Counted from the first letter of the stretch, positions 45,641-56,598 are shown. The stretch: DNA of 64,000 nt from Paraburkholderia sp. (GCF_028283785.1 NZ_JAPWKB010000004.1:124001-188000); one strand, 5' to 3'. Notes: generated from the sequence alone by a model not told the origin. Program-made: numbers and translations.

Positions 45641-47641
45641 TCAGACCGCCGCGGCGCCCGCGCGCCGGTGCTTCGACAGCCGTTCTTCGGCCAGCGCGAG
45701 CGCTTCGGGCAAGCCGCGCAACACAACGATGTCGCTCGCGCGCAGTTTGGTGGACGGATCGGGTTCGACGCCGCGAATGCCGTGCCGCCGGATTGCCGTC
45801 ACATCCACGCCGACGTCGAACAGGCCGAGTTCGGCCAGCGTACGGCCCACCGCGTCCGAGCTGGGATCGACCGGCACCGATTGTAGCCGCACCTGTTCGT
45901 GGCCGTCGTCGTCGTCATCGTCGGCGCCGTGGAAGTAGCCGCGCAGCAGGCTGTAACGCTCGTCACGCAGTTCTTCGACGCGCCGCACCACGCGCCGCAT
46001 CGGCACACCCATCACGACCAGCGTATGCGACGCCAGCATCAGACTGCCTTCGACGATCTCCGGAATCACTTCCGTCGCGCCCGCCGCAAGCAGCTTTTCG
46101 AGGTCGGCGTCGTCCACGGTACGGACGATCACCGGCAAGGTCGGCTCTTCCTCGTGGATGTTGTGCAGCACCCGCAACGCCGACGGCGTGTTCGCATAGG
46201 TGATCGCGACCGCCGCCGCGCGATGCAAACCGGCCGCCAGCAACGACTCGCGCCGGCCGGCATCGCCGAACACCACCGACTCCCCGGCCGCTGCCGCCGC
46301 CTGCACACGGTCGGGGTCGAGATCGAGCGCGACGTAGGACAGGCCTTCGTGTTCGAGCATCCGCGCCAGATTCTGACCGGCACGACCGTACCCGCAGATG
46401 ATCACGTGGCCGCTCTGCTTCAGGCTTTGCGTGGCGATACGCGTCATCTGCAGCGATTGCATCATCCATTCCGTCGACGACAGCCGCAGTACGATCCGGT
46501 CGGCGTTCTGGATCATGAACGGTGCGGCGAGCATCGACAGCAGCATGGCGGCGAGGATCGCCTGAAGCAGCGTGGCATCGACCAGATGCTTGTCGAGAAT
46601 CAGGTTCAGCAGCACGAAACCGAATTCGCCCGCTTGCGCCAAGCCAATACCGGTGCGCATCGCCACGCCCGGCGACGCGCCGAACAGCCGCGACAAACCC
46701 GTCACCATCACCGCTTTCAGCACGATCGGGCCGATCAGGAACGCGAGCACGATCAGCGGATGCTCCCAGATCACGCGCGGATTCAGCAGCATCCCGGTGG
46801 TCACGAAAAACAGTCCGAGCAGCACGTCGCGAAACGGCTTGATGTCTTCTTCCACCTGATGCCGGTACGGCGTCTCGGCGATCAACATGCCCGCGATAAA
46901 CGCGCCGAGCGCGAGCGACAGGCCGAATTTATCCGTGATGAACGCCGCCCCGAGCGTGACCAGCAGCAGGTTCAGGATGAACAGTTCCTGCGAGCGGCGT
47001 CGCGCGACCACGTTGAACCAGCGCGTCATGAAGCGCTGTCCGACGATCAGCAGCAACGCCAGCGCAATCACGATCTTGACGGCCGCGATGCCGAGCGCGG
47101 CGACCAGATCTTCGGATTTGCCGCCGAACGCGGCGATGACGATCAGCAGCGGCACCACCGCCAGATCCTGGAACAGCAGCACGCCGAAGATGTTGCGGCC
47201 GTGCTCGGTCTCGATCTCGAGCCGTTCCGCGAGCATCTTGCTGACGATCGCCGTCGATGACATCGCCAGCGCGCCGCCCAGCGCGATACACGCCTGCCAC
47301 GTGATATGCACCCATCGTTGCAGCGCAAAACCGAGGATCAGCGCGACGATGATCGTGCCGAGCACCTGCAACAAACCGAGTCCGAACACGAGACGACGCA
47401 TCGAGCGCAGCTTCGCAAGCGAAAATTCCAGCCCGATCGAGAACATCAGGAACACGACGCCGAATTCCGCGAGGTTCTGCGCACCGGCCGAATCCGGCAC
47501 GATCCCGAATGCATGCGGCCCGACGATGATGCCGACGGTCAGATAACCGAGCATCGGCGGAAGATTCAGAAAACGGAACACGACGACCCCTGCCACCGAT
47601 GCCAGCAGCAGGAACAGCGTCATTTCGAGCGGGGAAATCAT
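45641..47641 (-). CDS. CPA2-family cation:proton antiporter with TrkA-N and TrkA-C domains (KefB/C-like)
   Basis: 666 residues from the ATG at 47641; a TTG two codons earlier is possible. Residues about 1-390 form 12-13 membrane helices with the CPA2 signatures [11 protein letters not shown] and [14 protein letters not shown] TrkA-N Rossmann domain follows ([18 protein letters not shown], about 405-525), and a TrkA-C domain ends the chain ([13 protein letters not shown]). An acidic run DDDDDDG lies between the two. It probably mediates K+ (or Na+) efflux gated by nucleotide. No KefF/KefG ancillary gene is adjacent. It is divergent from kdsD. Confidence 0.9.
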   Translation of the reverse strand: MISPLEMTLFLLLASVAGVVVFRFLNLPPMLGYLTVGIIVGPHAFGIVPDSAGAQNLAEFGVVFLMFSIGLEFSLAKLRSMRRLVFGLGLLQVLGTIIVALILGFALQRWVHITWQACIALGGALAMSSTAIVSKMLAERLEIETEHGRNIFGVLLFQDLAVVPLLIVIAAFGGKSEDLVAALGIAAVKIVIALALLLIVGQRFMTRWFNVVARRRSQELFILNLLLVTLGAAFITDKFGLSLALGAFIAGMLIAETPYRHQVEEDIKPFRDVLLGLFFVTTGMLLNPRVIWEHPLIVLAFLIGPIVLKAVMVTGLSRLFGASPGVAMRTGIGLAQAGEFGFVLLNLILDKHLVDATLLQAILAAMLLSMLAAPFMIQNADRIVLRLSSTEWMMQSLQMTRIATQSLKQSGHVIICGYGRAGQNLARMLEHEGLSYVALDLDPDRVQAAAAAGESVVFGDAGRRESLLAAGLHRAAAVAITYANTPSALRVLHNIHEEEPTLPVIVRTVDDADLEKLLAAGATEVIPEIVEGSLMLASHTLVVMGVPMRRVVRRVEELRDERYSLLRGYFHGADDDDDDGHEQVRLQSVPVDPSSDAVGRTLAELGLFDVGVDVTAIRRHGIRGVEPDPSTKLRASDIVVLRGLPEALALAEERLSKHRRAGAAAV

Positions 47642-47777
47642 CGGCAAAAAAGCATTGGAAAGCGTCCTCGTTCGTCAACGGAACCGTCGCACGAAACGCC
47701 CGTGCGACAAGGTTGAGGGGCCGGTGAAGGCAGCGGCTGGGACCAGCGGAGCCGGCGCGGCGAACAAACGCCTTTGC

Positions 47778-47783
47778 TATACT
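47778..47783 (+). promoter_or_regulatory. -10 box directly before kdsD
   Basis: TATACT ends seven bases before the A of the kdsD ATG, so transcription would start at or next to the start codon. No good -35 and no ribosome site are visible. Other promoters further upstream are possible. Confidence 0.45.
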
Positions 47784-47789
47784 CCGCGC

Positions 47790-48773
47790 ATGATAGCGAA
47801 AATCAATGGCGACCGGGCACTCGCACTTGCCCGGGACGTGCTCGACATCGAAGCGGACGCCGTGCGCGCGCTTCGCGATCAGCTCGACGATGCATTCGTC
47901 GGCGCGATCGACTTCATTCTTGGCTGCAAGGGGCGCGTTGTCGTGTCCGGCATCGGCAAATCCGGCCACGTGGCCCGCAAGCTGGCGGCAACGCTCGCGA
48001 GCACCGGCACGCCCGCGTTCTTCGTGCATCCGGCGGAAGCCAGTCACGGCGATCTCGGCATGGTAACGGCCGACGATGTGTTTATTGCGTTGTCGAATTC
48101 CGGTGAAACCGAAGAACTGATGTCGATCCTGCCGCTCATCAAGCGGCTCGGCGCAAAACTGATCGCGATGACCGGACGCCCGACATCGAGTCTCGCGCAG
48201 CTCGCCGACGTGCATCTGAATTCGGGGGTCGCGAAAGAAGCCTGCCCGATGAATCTCGCGCCGACCGCCAGCACGACAGCCGCGCTCGCGCTCGGCGACG
48301 CGCTCGCGGTCGCGGTGCTCGACGCCCGCGGCTTCGGCCCGGACGACTTCGCGCGCTCGCATCCGGGCGGCGCGCTGGGCCGCCGCCTGCTGACCTACGT
48401 GCGCGACGTGATGCGCACCGGCGACCAGATTCCGCAGGTCGAACCCGACGCCACCGTGCGCGACGCGCTGTTCCAGTTGACCGCGAAGCGGATGGGCATG
48501 ACGGCGATCGTCGATCCGGAAGGCCGCGTGGCCGGAATCTTCACCGACGGCGACTTGCGCCGCGTGCTCGAACGCGCGGGAGATTTCCGCGATTTGCCGA
48601 TCTCGTCGGTGATGACGGCGGGTCCGCGTACCATCGGTCCGGATCAGCTCGCTGTCGAAGCAGTGGAACTGATGGAGCGCCACCGCATCAATCAGATGCT
48701 GGTCGTCGACGAAGCAGGCAAGCTGATCGGCGCACTCAACATGCACGACCTGTTCTCGAAAAAGGTGATCTGA
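47790..48773 (+). CDS. kdsD: D-arabinose 5-phosphate isomerase
   Basis: 327 residues from the ATG at 47790. The SIS domain (about 35-170) has VSGIGKSGHVARKLAATLASTG and ALSNSGETEELM, with CPMNLAPTASTTAALALGDAL after it. Two CBS repeats follow (about 205-327). It makes arabinose 5-phosphate from ribulose 5-phosphate for Kdo synthesis. It is first in the kdsD-kdsC-lptC-lptA-lptB series; the stop overlaps the kdsC start by one base. Confidence 0.95.
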   Translation: MIAKINGDRALALARDVLDIEADAVRALRDQLDDAFVGAIDFILGCKGRVVVSGIGKSGHVARKLAATLASTGTPAFFVHPAEASHGDLGMVTADDVFIALSNSGETEELMSILPLIKRLGAKLIAMTGRPTSSLAQLADVHLNSGVAKEACPMNLAPTASTTAALALGDALAVAVLDARGFGPDDFARSHPGGALGRRLLTYVRDVMRTGDQIPQVEPDATVRDALFQLTAKRMGMTAIVDPEGRVAGIFTDGDLRRVLERAGDFRDLPISSVMTAGPRTIGPDQLAVEAVELMERHRINQMLVVDEAGKLIGALNMHDLFSKKVI

Positions 48774-49309
48774 TGGCCGCGACCCTTACCGCCACTGAAC
48801 GCGCAGCCCGCGTCAAGCTGATGATTTTCGACGTCGACGGCGTGCTGACCGACGGCGGCCTGCTGTTCACGGCCGAAGGCGACACGATGAAAGTCTTCAA
48901 CTCGATGGACGGCCACGGCGTGAAGCTGTTGCGCGAAGCCGGCATCGAAACGGCGATCATCACCGGCCGCAAATCCGGCATCGTCGCGGTGCGCGCAAAG
49001 GAATTGCGCATCACGCATCTGTATCAGGGCGTCGAAGACAAGCGCACCGCGTTCGCGCAACTGCTGACCGAAACCGGTATTTCAGCAGACGAATGCGGCT
49101 ATATGGGCGACGACTGGCCCGATCTCGCGGTGATGTCGAAGGCCGGATTCGCGGCGGCGCCTGCCAACGCGCATCCGGAAGTGATCGCGCGCGCCCATTG
49201 GGTGAGCGAGGCACGCGGCGGCAACGGCGCGGTTCGCGAAGTCTGCGACACGCTGCTGCGCGCGCAACACCGTTACGACGCGCTGCTTCAGGCCGCGCTC
49301 GGAGCCTGA
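48773..49309 (+). CDS. kdsC: 3-deoxy-D-manno-octulosonate 8-phosphate phosphatase
   Basis: 178 residues, HAD superfamily C0 (no cap). Motif I is MIFDVDGVLTDG, motif II TAIITGRKS, motif III region VEDKRTAFAQLL and motif IV MGDDWPDLAVM. It dephosphorylates Kdo-8-P to free Kdo. It is a small enzyme that acts as a tetramer in known homologues. Start and stop are tightly packed with kdsD (TGATG) and lptC (four bases). Confidence 0.95.
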   Translation: MAATLTATERAARVKLMIFDVDGVLTDGGLLFTAEGDTMKVFNSMDGHGVKLLREAGIETAIITGRKSGIVAVRAKELRITHLYQGVEDKRTAFAQLLTETGISADECGYMGDDWPDLAVMSKAGFAAAPANAHPEVIARAHWVSEARGGNGAVREVCDTLLRAQHRYDALLQAALGA

Positions 49310-49313
49310 CGCG

Positions 49314-49922
49314 ATGAACAAGTTTCGCCTGACTTCGCTGATTCCGCTGATCGCGATGGCCGCGCTCGCCGGTATCACGTGGTGGCTGCTGCAAGCCACC
49401 TTGCCGAAGCCCAACGAAGGTCTGGTGAAGCCGAAGGAACACACGCCCGACTACTTCGCCGACAACTTCTCCGTGTCCGAGCTGGATCAGTCCGGCGCGA
49501 CGCAATATCGTCTGACCGCGCAACATCTGATTCACTACGAAGACGACGAAAACAGCGATCTGGTGAAACCGGCAATGCGCGCATTCCAGCCCGGCAAGCC
49601 GATCGTCACCGCCACCGGCGACACCGGTAAGGTGAACGGCGACGCGTCGATCGTGGATCTGTATCAGAATGCCCGTATCCTGCGTGCCGCCGGCGACGGC
49701 GATCCGCAGATGCAAGCCGATTCCGAGCATTTCCGCGTGCTGGTCAACGACGATGTGATCGAGACCGAAAAGCCGGTTAAACTTCAGCGCGGCTTCTCCG
49801 TCATGACGGCCAGCGGCATGAACTACAACAACGTCACCCGGGTGATGCAACTGTTCGGCAACGTCCGAGGCGCCATCGCCGCGTCCGAGGCGTCCGGCAG
49901 CTCGCCCAAGCAACCCGGGTAA
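49314..49922 (+). CDS. lptC: LPS export system protein LptC
   Basis: 202 residues: one N-terminal membrane helix (LIPLIAMAALAGITWWLLQATL) and a periplasmic beta-jellyroll (LptC domain, with PDYFADNFSVSELDQSGATQYRLTAQHLIHYEDD). It receives LPS from LptBFG and passes it to LptA. Order and spacing within the kds/lpt series support the call. Confidence 0.93.
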   Translation: MNKFRLTSLIPLIAMAALAGITWWLLQATLPKPNEGLVKPKEHTPDYFADNFSVSELDQSGATQYRLTAQHLIHYEDDENSDLVKPAMRAFQPGKPIVTATGDTGKVNGDASIVDLYQNARILRAAGDGDPQMQADSEHFRVLVNDDVIETEKPVKLQRGFSVMTASGMNYNNVTRVMQLFGNVRGAIAASEASGSSPKQPG

Positions 49923-49942
49923 TCCATTCCAGGCGTGACTGC

Positions 49943-50626
49943 ATGAACGAATCGTTCCCCCGTTTTGATACCGGCCGCGCAAGCGCGCTCACCGCATGCC
50001 GCGCCGCAATGGCCGCGCTGCTGGTCGCGTTGCCGCTCGCCGGTTTTGTGCCCGGTTTCGCGTCGCTCGCGCATGCCGAGCGTGCCGACAAGGACAAGCC
50101 GCTGAATATCGAAGCGGACAACATGACCTATGACGATCTGAAACAGGTCAACATTTTCACCGGCCACGTGGTCGCGACCAAAGGCACGATCGTCATCAAG
50201 GCGGATCGCGTCGAAGTCACGCAAGATCCGCAGGGCTATCAGTACGCGACCGGCACGTCGTCGGGCAGCAATCTGTCTTACTTCAGGCAAAAGCGTGATG
50301 GCGTCGACGAAAACATCGAAGGCACGGCCATCCGCATCGACTACGACGGCAAGCAGGACCTGACCACGCTGACCACCAACGCCACCGTGCGACGTCTGCA
50401 AGGGATGTCCACCGTGATGGACGAAGTGCACGGCAGCGTGATCACGTACGACGGTCAGAAAGATTTCTACACGGCGAAGGCCGGCAAGGACGTCGCTACG
50501 CCGGGCAATCCGAGCGGTCGCGTGCGCGCCATGCTGGCGCCGCGTAACGGCGGTGCAGCACCGCTGACCGGCGCATCCGCGACGCTCGCGCCGTCGAACA
50601 CGATCAAGGGAGCGCCGAACCAGTGA
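49943..50626 (+). CDS. lptA: LPS transport periplasmic protein LptA
   Basis: 227 residues. Signal peptide up to AHAERAD (about 45, with a long n-region), then the OstA/LptA beta-jellyroll: [32 protein letters not shown]. The C-terminal 40 residues are Ala/Pro/Gly-rich and probably flexible. It bridges inner and outer membranes for LPS. The stop overlaps the GTG start of lptB by four bases. Confidence 0.94.
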   Translation: MNESFPRFDTGRASALTACRAAMAALLVALPLAGFVPGFASLAHAERADKDKPLNIEADNMTYDDLKQVNIFTGHVVATKGTIVIKADRVEVTQDPQGYQYATGTSSGSNLSYFRQKRDGVDENIEGTAIRIDYDGKQDLTTLTTNATVRRLQGMSTVMDEVHGSVITYDGQKDFYTAKAGKDVATPGNPSGRVRAMLAPRNGGAAPLTGASATLAPSNTIKGAPNQ

Positions 50627-51411
50627 GCACCACACCGACTACCCTGCCCGCCCGCAAGCCGGCCGGCACCAGCAGCTCGCTGGTGGTTCGCAACCTGAAG
50701 AAACGCTACGGCTCGCGCACGGTCGTCAAGGACGTGTCGCTCGACGTGAAAAGCGGCGAAGTGGTCGGCTTGCTCGGCCCGAACGGCGCGGGTAAGACCA
50801 CGTCGTTCTACATGATCGTCGGGCTGGTACCGACCGATGCCGGCGAGATCGATCTCGACGGCAAATCGATCGGCCTGTTGCCCATTCACAAGCGCGCATC
50901 GCTCGGTCTGTCGTATCTGCCGCAGGAAGCGTCGGTGTTTCGCAAGCTGACCGTCGAGCAGAACATTCGCGCCGTGCTCGAACTGCAACTCGGCGACAAC
51001 GGCAAGCGCCTGTCGAAAGACGCCATTTCATCACGCACCGAAGCGCTGCTCGACGAACTGCAAATCGGCCATCTGCGTGAAAATCCGGCGCTGTCGCTGT
51101 CGGGCGGCGAGCGTCGGCGGGTCGAAATCGCGCGCGCGCTGGCCACTAATCCGAGCTTCATCCTGCTCGACGAACCATTCGCGGGTGTCGATCCGATCGC
51201 GGTGCTGGAAATCCAGAAGATCGTCAAGTTCCTGAAGCAGCGCAACATCGGCGTGCTGATCACGGACCACAACGTGCGCGAGACGCTGGGCATCTGCGAC
51301 CACGCCTACATCATCAGCGACGGCAGCGTGCTTGCGGCCGGCGCCCCCAGCGACATCATCGAAAACGAAAACGTGCGGCGCGTCTATCTGGGCGAGCATT
51401 TCCGCATGTAG
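50623..51411 (+). CDS. lptB: LPS export ABC transporter ATP-binding protein LptB
   Basis: 262 residues from a GTG at 50623 within a GTGA overlap with lptA. Walker [11 protein letters not shown]-loop in YLPQEASVF, signature [15 protein letters not shown], Walker [13 protein letters not shown] and switch His in [11 protein letters not shown] Ser/Thr/Pro-rich N-terminal extension of about 20 residues is present. It powers LptFG-mediated LPS extraction. Confidence 0.96.
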   Translation: MSTTPTTLPARKPAGTSSSLVVRNLKKRYGSRTVVKDVSLDVKSGEVVGLLGPNGAGKTTSFYMIVGLVPTDAGEIDLDGKSIGLLPIHKRASLGLSYLPQEASVFRKLTVEQNIRAVLELQLGDNGKRLSKDAISSRTEALLDELQIGHLRENPALSLSGGERRRVEIARALATNPSFILLDEPFAGVDPIAVLEIQKIVKFLKQRNIGVLITDHNVRETLGICDHAYIISDGSVLAAGAPSDIIENENVRRVYLGEHFRM

Positions 51412-51636
51412 TCTCACCTGCCGGGCGTGAGTGCGATGCCGCACTGCACGCCCGCGCATTTCGCACGCGTGGCAACGCGGCGCGTTCAATATTCTTGACA
51501 GTGAGTTTGGCCCCGTGCGGCGCGCAACAGCGCGTCCGGACGGCCTCGCGGCGCACGCGCGGGGCACGCGTGTAATTGCGAATGTCGCAAGGTATCGCGC
51601 TCGTGGCAAACTCTTTACAATGAATCACAACCTGCC

Positions 51637-53145
51637 ATGAAAGCCAGCCTCCAACTCCGCCTGTCGCAGCATCTTGCGCTGACCCCTCAACTGCAACAGT
51701 CCATCCGGCTGCTGCAGCTTTCCACGCTGGAATTGCAGCAGGAAGTCGCGATGGCGGTGTCGCAGAACCCGCTGCTCGAGAACGAGGACGACTGGATCAC
51801 CAGCCCGCTGCGCGTCGCCGCAGATGGCTCGCTGATCACTCAGGCGCCGAACTCCGCACCGCCGGATCAGATGGGTGGTCAATCGTCGTCCACGTCGTCC
51901 AGCGAGCGCGCCGAAAACGGCGAGCCGCAGGGCGTCGACGAATACAACGGCCTCGCATCCGACAGCAACGGCGACGCCAGTCAGTGGAATCTCGACGAAT
52001 ACGGCCGCTCCGGCAACGCGTCCGACGACGACGACCTGCCGCCGCTGCAAATCCACGAATCCAGCACGTCACTGCGCGATCACCTGATGGCGCAACTCCG
52101 CGTCACGCAGGCCGGTCAACGGGACCGTGCGCTGGTGACTTTTCTGATCGAATCGCTCGACGACGACGGTTATCTGACTGCCACGCTCGACGAAGTGATG
52201 GCCGACCTGCCGGACGAGCTGGAAGTCGATCTCGACGAACTCAATGCGGCGCTTGCGCTGCTGCATAGCTTCGATCCGGCTGGCGTAGGTGGGCGTTCCG
52301 CTTCCGAATGCCTGAAGCTGCAACTTTTGCGGCTCGATGCATCGCCCACGCGCACGCTTGCGCTCGACATCTGCGCACATCATCTGGAACTTCTCGCCGC
52401 GCGAGATTTCACACGTTTACGGAAACACCTGAAGGCCAGCGACGACGACATGCGCGATGCGCATATGTTGATCCGCTCGCTCGAACCGTTTCCCGGTGCC
52501 GCATACGGCAAGGCCGAAGCGGACTACGTGGTGCCCGACATCATGGTGCGCAAGACGGCACAAGGATGGCAGGCGGAACTGAATCCGGAGGTAGTGCCGA
52601 AGCTGCGAATCAACCATCTGTACGCGAATATCCTGCGCAATAACCGCGGTGATCCGGGCAGTGGTTCGCTGCGTCAGCAGCTTCAGGAAGCGCGCTGGCT
52701 GATCAAGAATATCCAGCAAAGATTCGAGACGATCCTGCGTGTCGCGCAGGCTATTGTCGAGCGTCAGAAGAGCTTTTTCGTGCACGGCGAAATTGCCATG
52801 CGCCCCTTGGTTTTGCGGGAAATAGCTGATACGCTGGGTTTACACGAGTCAACTGTCTCGCGTGTGACAACCGGTAAGTACATGCTCACCCCGTTCGGGA
52901 CGCTTGAATTTAAGTACTTCTTCGGATCGCACGTTTCGACTGACACGGGCGGTGCGGCGTCTTCCACGGCGATCCGCGCGCTCATCAAGCAACTGATAGG
53001 AGCAGAAGAGCCGAAATCTCCTCTTTCAGACAGTCGCATAGCCGAGTTGCTGGCAGAACAGGGTTTCGTGGTCGCACGGCGCACCGTAGCGAAGTACCGC
53101 GAAGCGCTCAGGATCCCAGCAGTCAACCTGCGCAAGTCTCTGTAG
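51637..53145 (+). CDS. rpoN: RNA polymerase sigma-54 factor
   Basis: 502 residues. Region I is Gln/Leu-rich ([21 protein letters not shown]). An acidic low-complexity region II follows (about 60-130, DDDDLPP). The core-binding and helix-turn-helix parts include [26 protein letters not shown], and the RpoN box is [10 protein letters not shown] near the C-terminus. It directs activator-dependent transcription of nitrogen and other genes. A TACAAT -10-like box lies 17-22 bases ahead of the ATG. Its place after lptB and before hpf is conserved in this group. Confidence 0.97.
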   Translation: MKASLQLRLSQHLALTPQLQQSIRLLQLSTLELQQEVAMAVSQNPLLENEDDWITSPLRVAADGSLITQAPNSAPPDQMGGQSSSTSSSERAENGEPQGVDEYNGLASDSNGDASQWNLDEYGRSGNASDDDDLPPLQIHESSTSLRDHLMAQLRVTQAGQRDRALVTFLIESLDDDGYLTATLDEVMADLPDELEVDLDELNAALALLHSFDPAGVGGRSASECLKLQLLRLDASPTRTLALDICAHHLELLAARDFTRLRKHLKASDDDMRDAHMLIRSLEPFPGAAYGKAEADYVVPDIMVRKTAQGWQAELNPEVVPKLRINHLYANILRNNRGDPGSGSLRQQLQEARWLIKNIQQRFETILRVAQAIVERQKSFFVHGEIAMRPLVLREIADTLGLHESTVSRVTTGKYMLTPFGTLEFKYFFGSHVSTDTGGAASSTAIRALIKQLIGAEEPKSPLSDSRIAELLAEQGFVVARRTVAKYREALRIPAVNLRKSL

Positions 53146-53316
53146 CCCGTCGCCTCCTGCGGCGGGTATTTTCCGGCCGCGCCGCTGTTTGGCGGACAGG
53201 CCGGCCGATACGACCTGCCAGATGTCAGTCACGGGGGACGACACAGGCGAGCCGACAGATCGACCGGCACTTCCCTATTCATGCGGACCAGGCGGCCATC
53301 AGCTTGGAGAAGCACT

Positions 53317-53676
53317 ATGAATCTGAAGATCAGTGGACACCATCTCGAAGTAACGCCAGCGTTGCGCGAATACGTGATCACCAAACTGGATAGGGTGCTA
53401 AGACATTTCGATCAGGTAATCGACGGCAGTGTGGTCCTCTCGGTCGACAACCACAAGGAAAAGGAAAAGAGGCAGAAGGTTGAAATTAACCTGCATCTGA
53501 AGGGAAAGGACATTTTCGTCGAAAGCTGTGACGGCGACCTGTACGCCGCGATCGATCTGATGATCGACAAGCTGGATCGACAGGTTCTGCGTCACAAGGA
53601 TCGCCTGCAAGGCCATCAGCACGAAGCGATCAAGTACCAGCCGCTGGCACAGCAGATCGAAGTGCCGCCGCAATAA
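53317..53676 (+). CDS. hpf: Ribosome hibernation promoting factor (long HPF/RaiA-type fold)
   Basis: 119 residues from the ATG at 53317 with GGAG nine bases upstream; the longer frame from 53281 is not family-like. The opening [20 protein letters not shown] and the basic [23 protein letters not shown] are typical of HPF/YfiA. It binds the 30S decoding region in stationary phase. Normally followed by ptsN; here a terminator and the group II intron intervene. Confidence 0.93.
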   Translation: MNLKISGHHLEVTPALREYVITKLDRVLRHFDQVIDGSVVLSVDNHKEKEKRQKVEINLHLKGKDIFVESCDGDLYAAIDLMIDKLDRQVLRHKDRLQGHQHEAIKYQPLAQQIEVPPQ

Positions 53677-53707
53677 GGAAGGCCGGAAGCCTTACCTTTC
53701 CCCCGCT

Positions 53708-53734
53708 AAACCGCCCGGATACGGGCGGTTTTTC
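53708..53734 (+). terminator. Terminator of hpf
   Basis: AAACCGCCCG-GATA-CGGGCGGTTT, a 10-bp stem followed by TTT, about 30 bases after the hpf stop. Confidence 0.85.
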
Positions 53735-53796
53735 ATTGCGCGCCACAAGGTGCAACCCGTTCCTGTCGCGCCGCACCATCCGTGCCTACCCTGTTC

Positions 53797-53802
53797 TATA
53801 AT
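53797..53802 (+). promoter_or_regulatory. TATAAT -10 box just before the intron
   Basis: A perfect TATAAT whose expected start point (about 53809) falls two to four bases before the intron's first G at 53813. No good -35 is visible. It probably was the ptsN promoter before the intron arrived. Confidence 0.5.
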
Positions 53803-54841
53803 GTTCCGGTTAGTGCGACACGTCGCATCGACTTTAGGCGGGCGCAAGCCCTCCCATTTGGTGACACCTTGAGGTCACCCTTGTTAGTAGCAACGGGCTC
53901 TCAACCTATCAGAGAGTCACTGCCGTAGACGTGCAACAGCGCCCGCGCTGAGGTACGTAATTGCATGAACCTGATTACCGTCAGGTCCGCCCGGTTAGCG
54001 GCTTCAACTCCGCTAATCAAGCGGATTGGAGTATGTAATTCCCCTGCCTTGGGGCAACGGTTTGCTGCAAGGTCGAGCGAAAGCTCGGTATGTCATTGTT
54101 CGGCCTCATCGGTTTCATTGTGAGGTAGTGAACCTGCTGCGCGACCAGCAGTAGCCTAGGAGGACATGCGCCACTGGTAACGGTGGGGTGTGAAGCTTCT
54201 CCGACAACGTAGCCCCCGGATATTTCGGGCAAAATGCTGCCGCGAGGTCGCATTTTGGAGACTCCTAGCAGCAATGGGGTTGAGGAGCTAGGCTGGCTGA
54301 GATGGTTAATGTAAGTGAACTGCTGATAAACCCCGTAAACATTGTGGTGCCGAAGCTGCTGTGGCATCAACCAAACGGTATGTGGCTAGTTACCTCGTTT
54401 AACTGTCGGGGTACGTCGCTGTTGCGCCACCGGGGAAGAGGCGGGACCTAAGTCAGTCATGTGATATGCCGGGAACGTGGTAAGCCTGTATGGTTGCCAG
54501 CGCGGTCTGGCTGGCAGGCGAACCGTAAGGGACGCTGTTGATTGTGCAGGTATGGGAGGACGGAAAAAGCGAAGGTCGGGCTGTAATGGTCCGGATAGGG
54601 GTTGAGACATTACTCCACGCGAAAGCGGGCAGACTTCCGTCTGGTCTACCGTCGCAAGACGGCTGACTACCCTCTGTAACTTGGTTAGATGCGGGCGCAT
54701 GCGCCCGTATTGTGGTTTCTGTCCGAGATACGAGTGCATGCACTCATATTGAGGTTTCTGTCGTTCCCCAGCGGGGTGTGTCTTCCCCGCTGGGGGAGAT
54801 GCGCCTTCTGCCGGGGATCTAATCCAAGGTAGGAGAGCAGC

Positions 54842-56542
54842 ATGAAAGTATCTGGTCGAAAGACCGGATCTGCGCTTTCCCACGCGCCGGACAACTGGCA
54901 CGCCGTAGATTGGCGTCGGGTTGAACGGAACGTGAGAGGGATGCAGATTCGAATTGCGAAGGCGACGCGGGAAGGCGACTGGCGCAGGGTAAAAGCCCTG
55001 CAACGGATGTTGACCCGCACGTTGTCCGCAAAGCTGTATGCGGTACGACGTGTTACGCAGAACCAGGGTGCGCGAACGGCTGGAGTCGATCGCGAATTAT
55101 GGGATTCGCCTGAGAGCCGATGGGAAGCTGTCGGCAGGTTGAAGCGGCGCGGATACAAGCCTCTGCCATTACGGAGAGTCTTTATCCCCAAGGCCAATGG
55201 GAAGGAGCGCCCTCTGGGCATTCCGACCATGCGGGACAGGGCGATGCAAGCTCTGTATCTGTTGGCCTTGGAGCCAGTGTCGGAATCGACGAGCGACCCG
55301 AACTCTTACGGGTTCAGGTTAAACCGCTCGACGGCTGACGCTATGGCTCAGATCCGTGTCTGCGTATCCAAGAAGGCTTCGGCCCATTGGTTACTGGAGG
55401 CGGATATCCGAGGATGTTTTGACCACATCAACCATGACTGGTTGGAAACTCACGTCCCAATGGACCGGGGAATCCTGCGACAGTGGTTGAAAGCTGGCCT
55501 GATTTATAACGGTCAGCTACAGGCGACTGAGGCCGGTACGCCGCAGGGAGGAATCATCTCCCCAACGCTTGCTAATGTCACACTGAATGGGCTGGAACGA
55601 GACTTGGGTTTGCACCTCGGTGTCAAATTCGGTTTAGAAAAAGCCAAGAAGCTAAAAGTCCACGTGGTGCGATACGCGGATGACTTCGTGATAACCGGTG
55701 ACTCGCGAGAGATACTGGAACAGGAAGTCAAGCCTTGGGTGGAAGCATTTCTCTCGGAGAGAGGGCTGCAGTTGTCCGAGGAGAAAACGCGGATCACTCA
55801 CATTGACCAAGGCTTCGATTTCCTAGGGTGGAATTTCCGGAAATACTCGGGAAAACTCATCATCAAGCCGAGCAAGAAAAACGCGCAAGCGTTCTATCGC
55901 AAGGTGGCGGAAACAATCAGTGGCAGGAAGACGGTAAGACAGGAGAACTTGATTCGCCTGCTGAACCCGATGCTGCGGGGTTGGGCGCAATATCACCACC
56001 CTGTATCTGCCAAGCAGGCGTACAGCCGCATGGATCACCTGGTTTTCCAGAGGCTCTGGCGGTGGTCGAAGCGGCGACATCCACAAAAGAACGCTGACTG
56101 GGTGAAGAAAAAGTATTTTCACACTGTCGGCGAACGAAGCTGGGTGTTTGGTGCTTCCGTAGTTCGTGACGATGGCAGTAAGGGGCTGCTTGAGCTGTAC
56201 CACCTCAGCGGTACGGTCATCAAGCGACACAAGAAAATCAAAGGAGAGTTCAATCCCTTTGATCCTTTGTGGGAAGAGTACGGCGAGCAGTTGCGGCAGG
56301 AGCGTATGTGGGTCTCAATGCGCTACCGCAAGCAATGGGCGACCCTGTACATGTCACAAAGCGGGTTATGCGCGCATTGTGGCTGTGCACTGACGGATGA
56401 ATCGGGCTGGCACGACCACCATCTGGAGTATCGGATGCATGGCGGTACCGACGCTTTGTCCAACCGGGTGCTGCTCCACCCCCACTGCCATCAGCAAGTG
56501 CATACTGGTAATATTGCTGTAGTGAAGCCGGTTCCGCATTAA
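54842..56542 (+). CDS. ltrA: Group II intron reverse transcriptase/maturase with C-terminal HNH motif
   Basis: 566 residues from the ATG at 54842 (AGGAG upstream). An N-terminal RVT_N region is followed by RT blocks: RRVFIPKANGKERPLGIPTMRDR, ADIRGCFDHINH, TPQGGIISPTLANV and VVRYADDFVI (active-site YADD about 278-281). Then come FLGWNFRKY and maturase domain X with MLRGWAQYHHP. The end (about 515-560) carries an HNH nuclease: CAHCG, HDHHLEYRMHGG and LLHPHCHQQVH. All catalytic positions are present, so the intron may still be mobile. Codon use is less G+C-rich than in the neighbours, which fits transfer. Confidence 0.95.
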   Translation: MKVSGRKTGSALSHAPDNWHAVDWRRVERNVRGMQIRIAKATREGDWRRVKALQRMLTRTLSAKLYAVRRVTQNQGARTAGVDRELWDSPESRWEAVGRLKRRGYKPLPLRRVFIPKANGKERPLGIPTMRDRAMQALYLLALEPVSESTSDPNSYGFRLNRSTADAMAQIRVCVSKKASAHWLLEADIRGCFDHINHDWLETHVPMDRGILRQWLKAGLIYNGQLQATEAGTPQGGIISPTLANVTLNGLERDLGLHLGVKFGLEKAKKLKVHVVRYADDFVITGDSREILEQEVKPWVEAFLSERGLQLSEEKTRITHIDQGFDFLGWNFRKYSGKLIIKPSKKNAQAFYRKVAETISGRKTVRQENLIRLLNPMLRGWAQYHHPVSAKQAYSRMDHLVFQRLWRWSKRRHPQKNADWVKKKYFHTVGERSWVFGASVVRDDGSKGLLELYHLSGTVIKRHKKIKGEFNPFDPLWEEYGEQLRQERMWVSMRYRKQWATLYMSQSGLCAHCGCALTDESGWHDHHLEYRMHGGTDALSNRVLLHPHCHQQVHTGNIAVVKPVPH

Positions 56543-56564
56543 GCGGAACTTTGATAGTAGGCTC

Positions 56565-56598
56565 GAGCTGTATGCGGGGAAACTCGCACGTACAGTTC
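56565..56598 (+). ncRNA. Group II intron domain V
   Basis: A 34-base hairpin, the standard size, with the stem GAGCTGTA/TACAGTTC and a GGGGAAAC-type cap. It is the catalytic core of the ribozyme and the surest landmark of the intron's 3' end. Confidence 0.88.

Noticed and set aside
51604..51622. Sigma-54-like TGGCA-N6-TTACA sequence before rpoN
   Set aside because: The -12 GC dinucleotide is replaced by AC; the overlapping TACAAT looks more like an ordinary -10.
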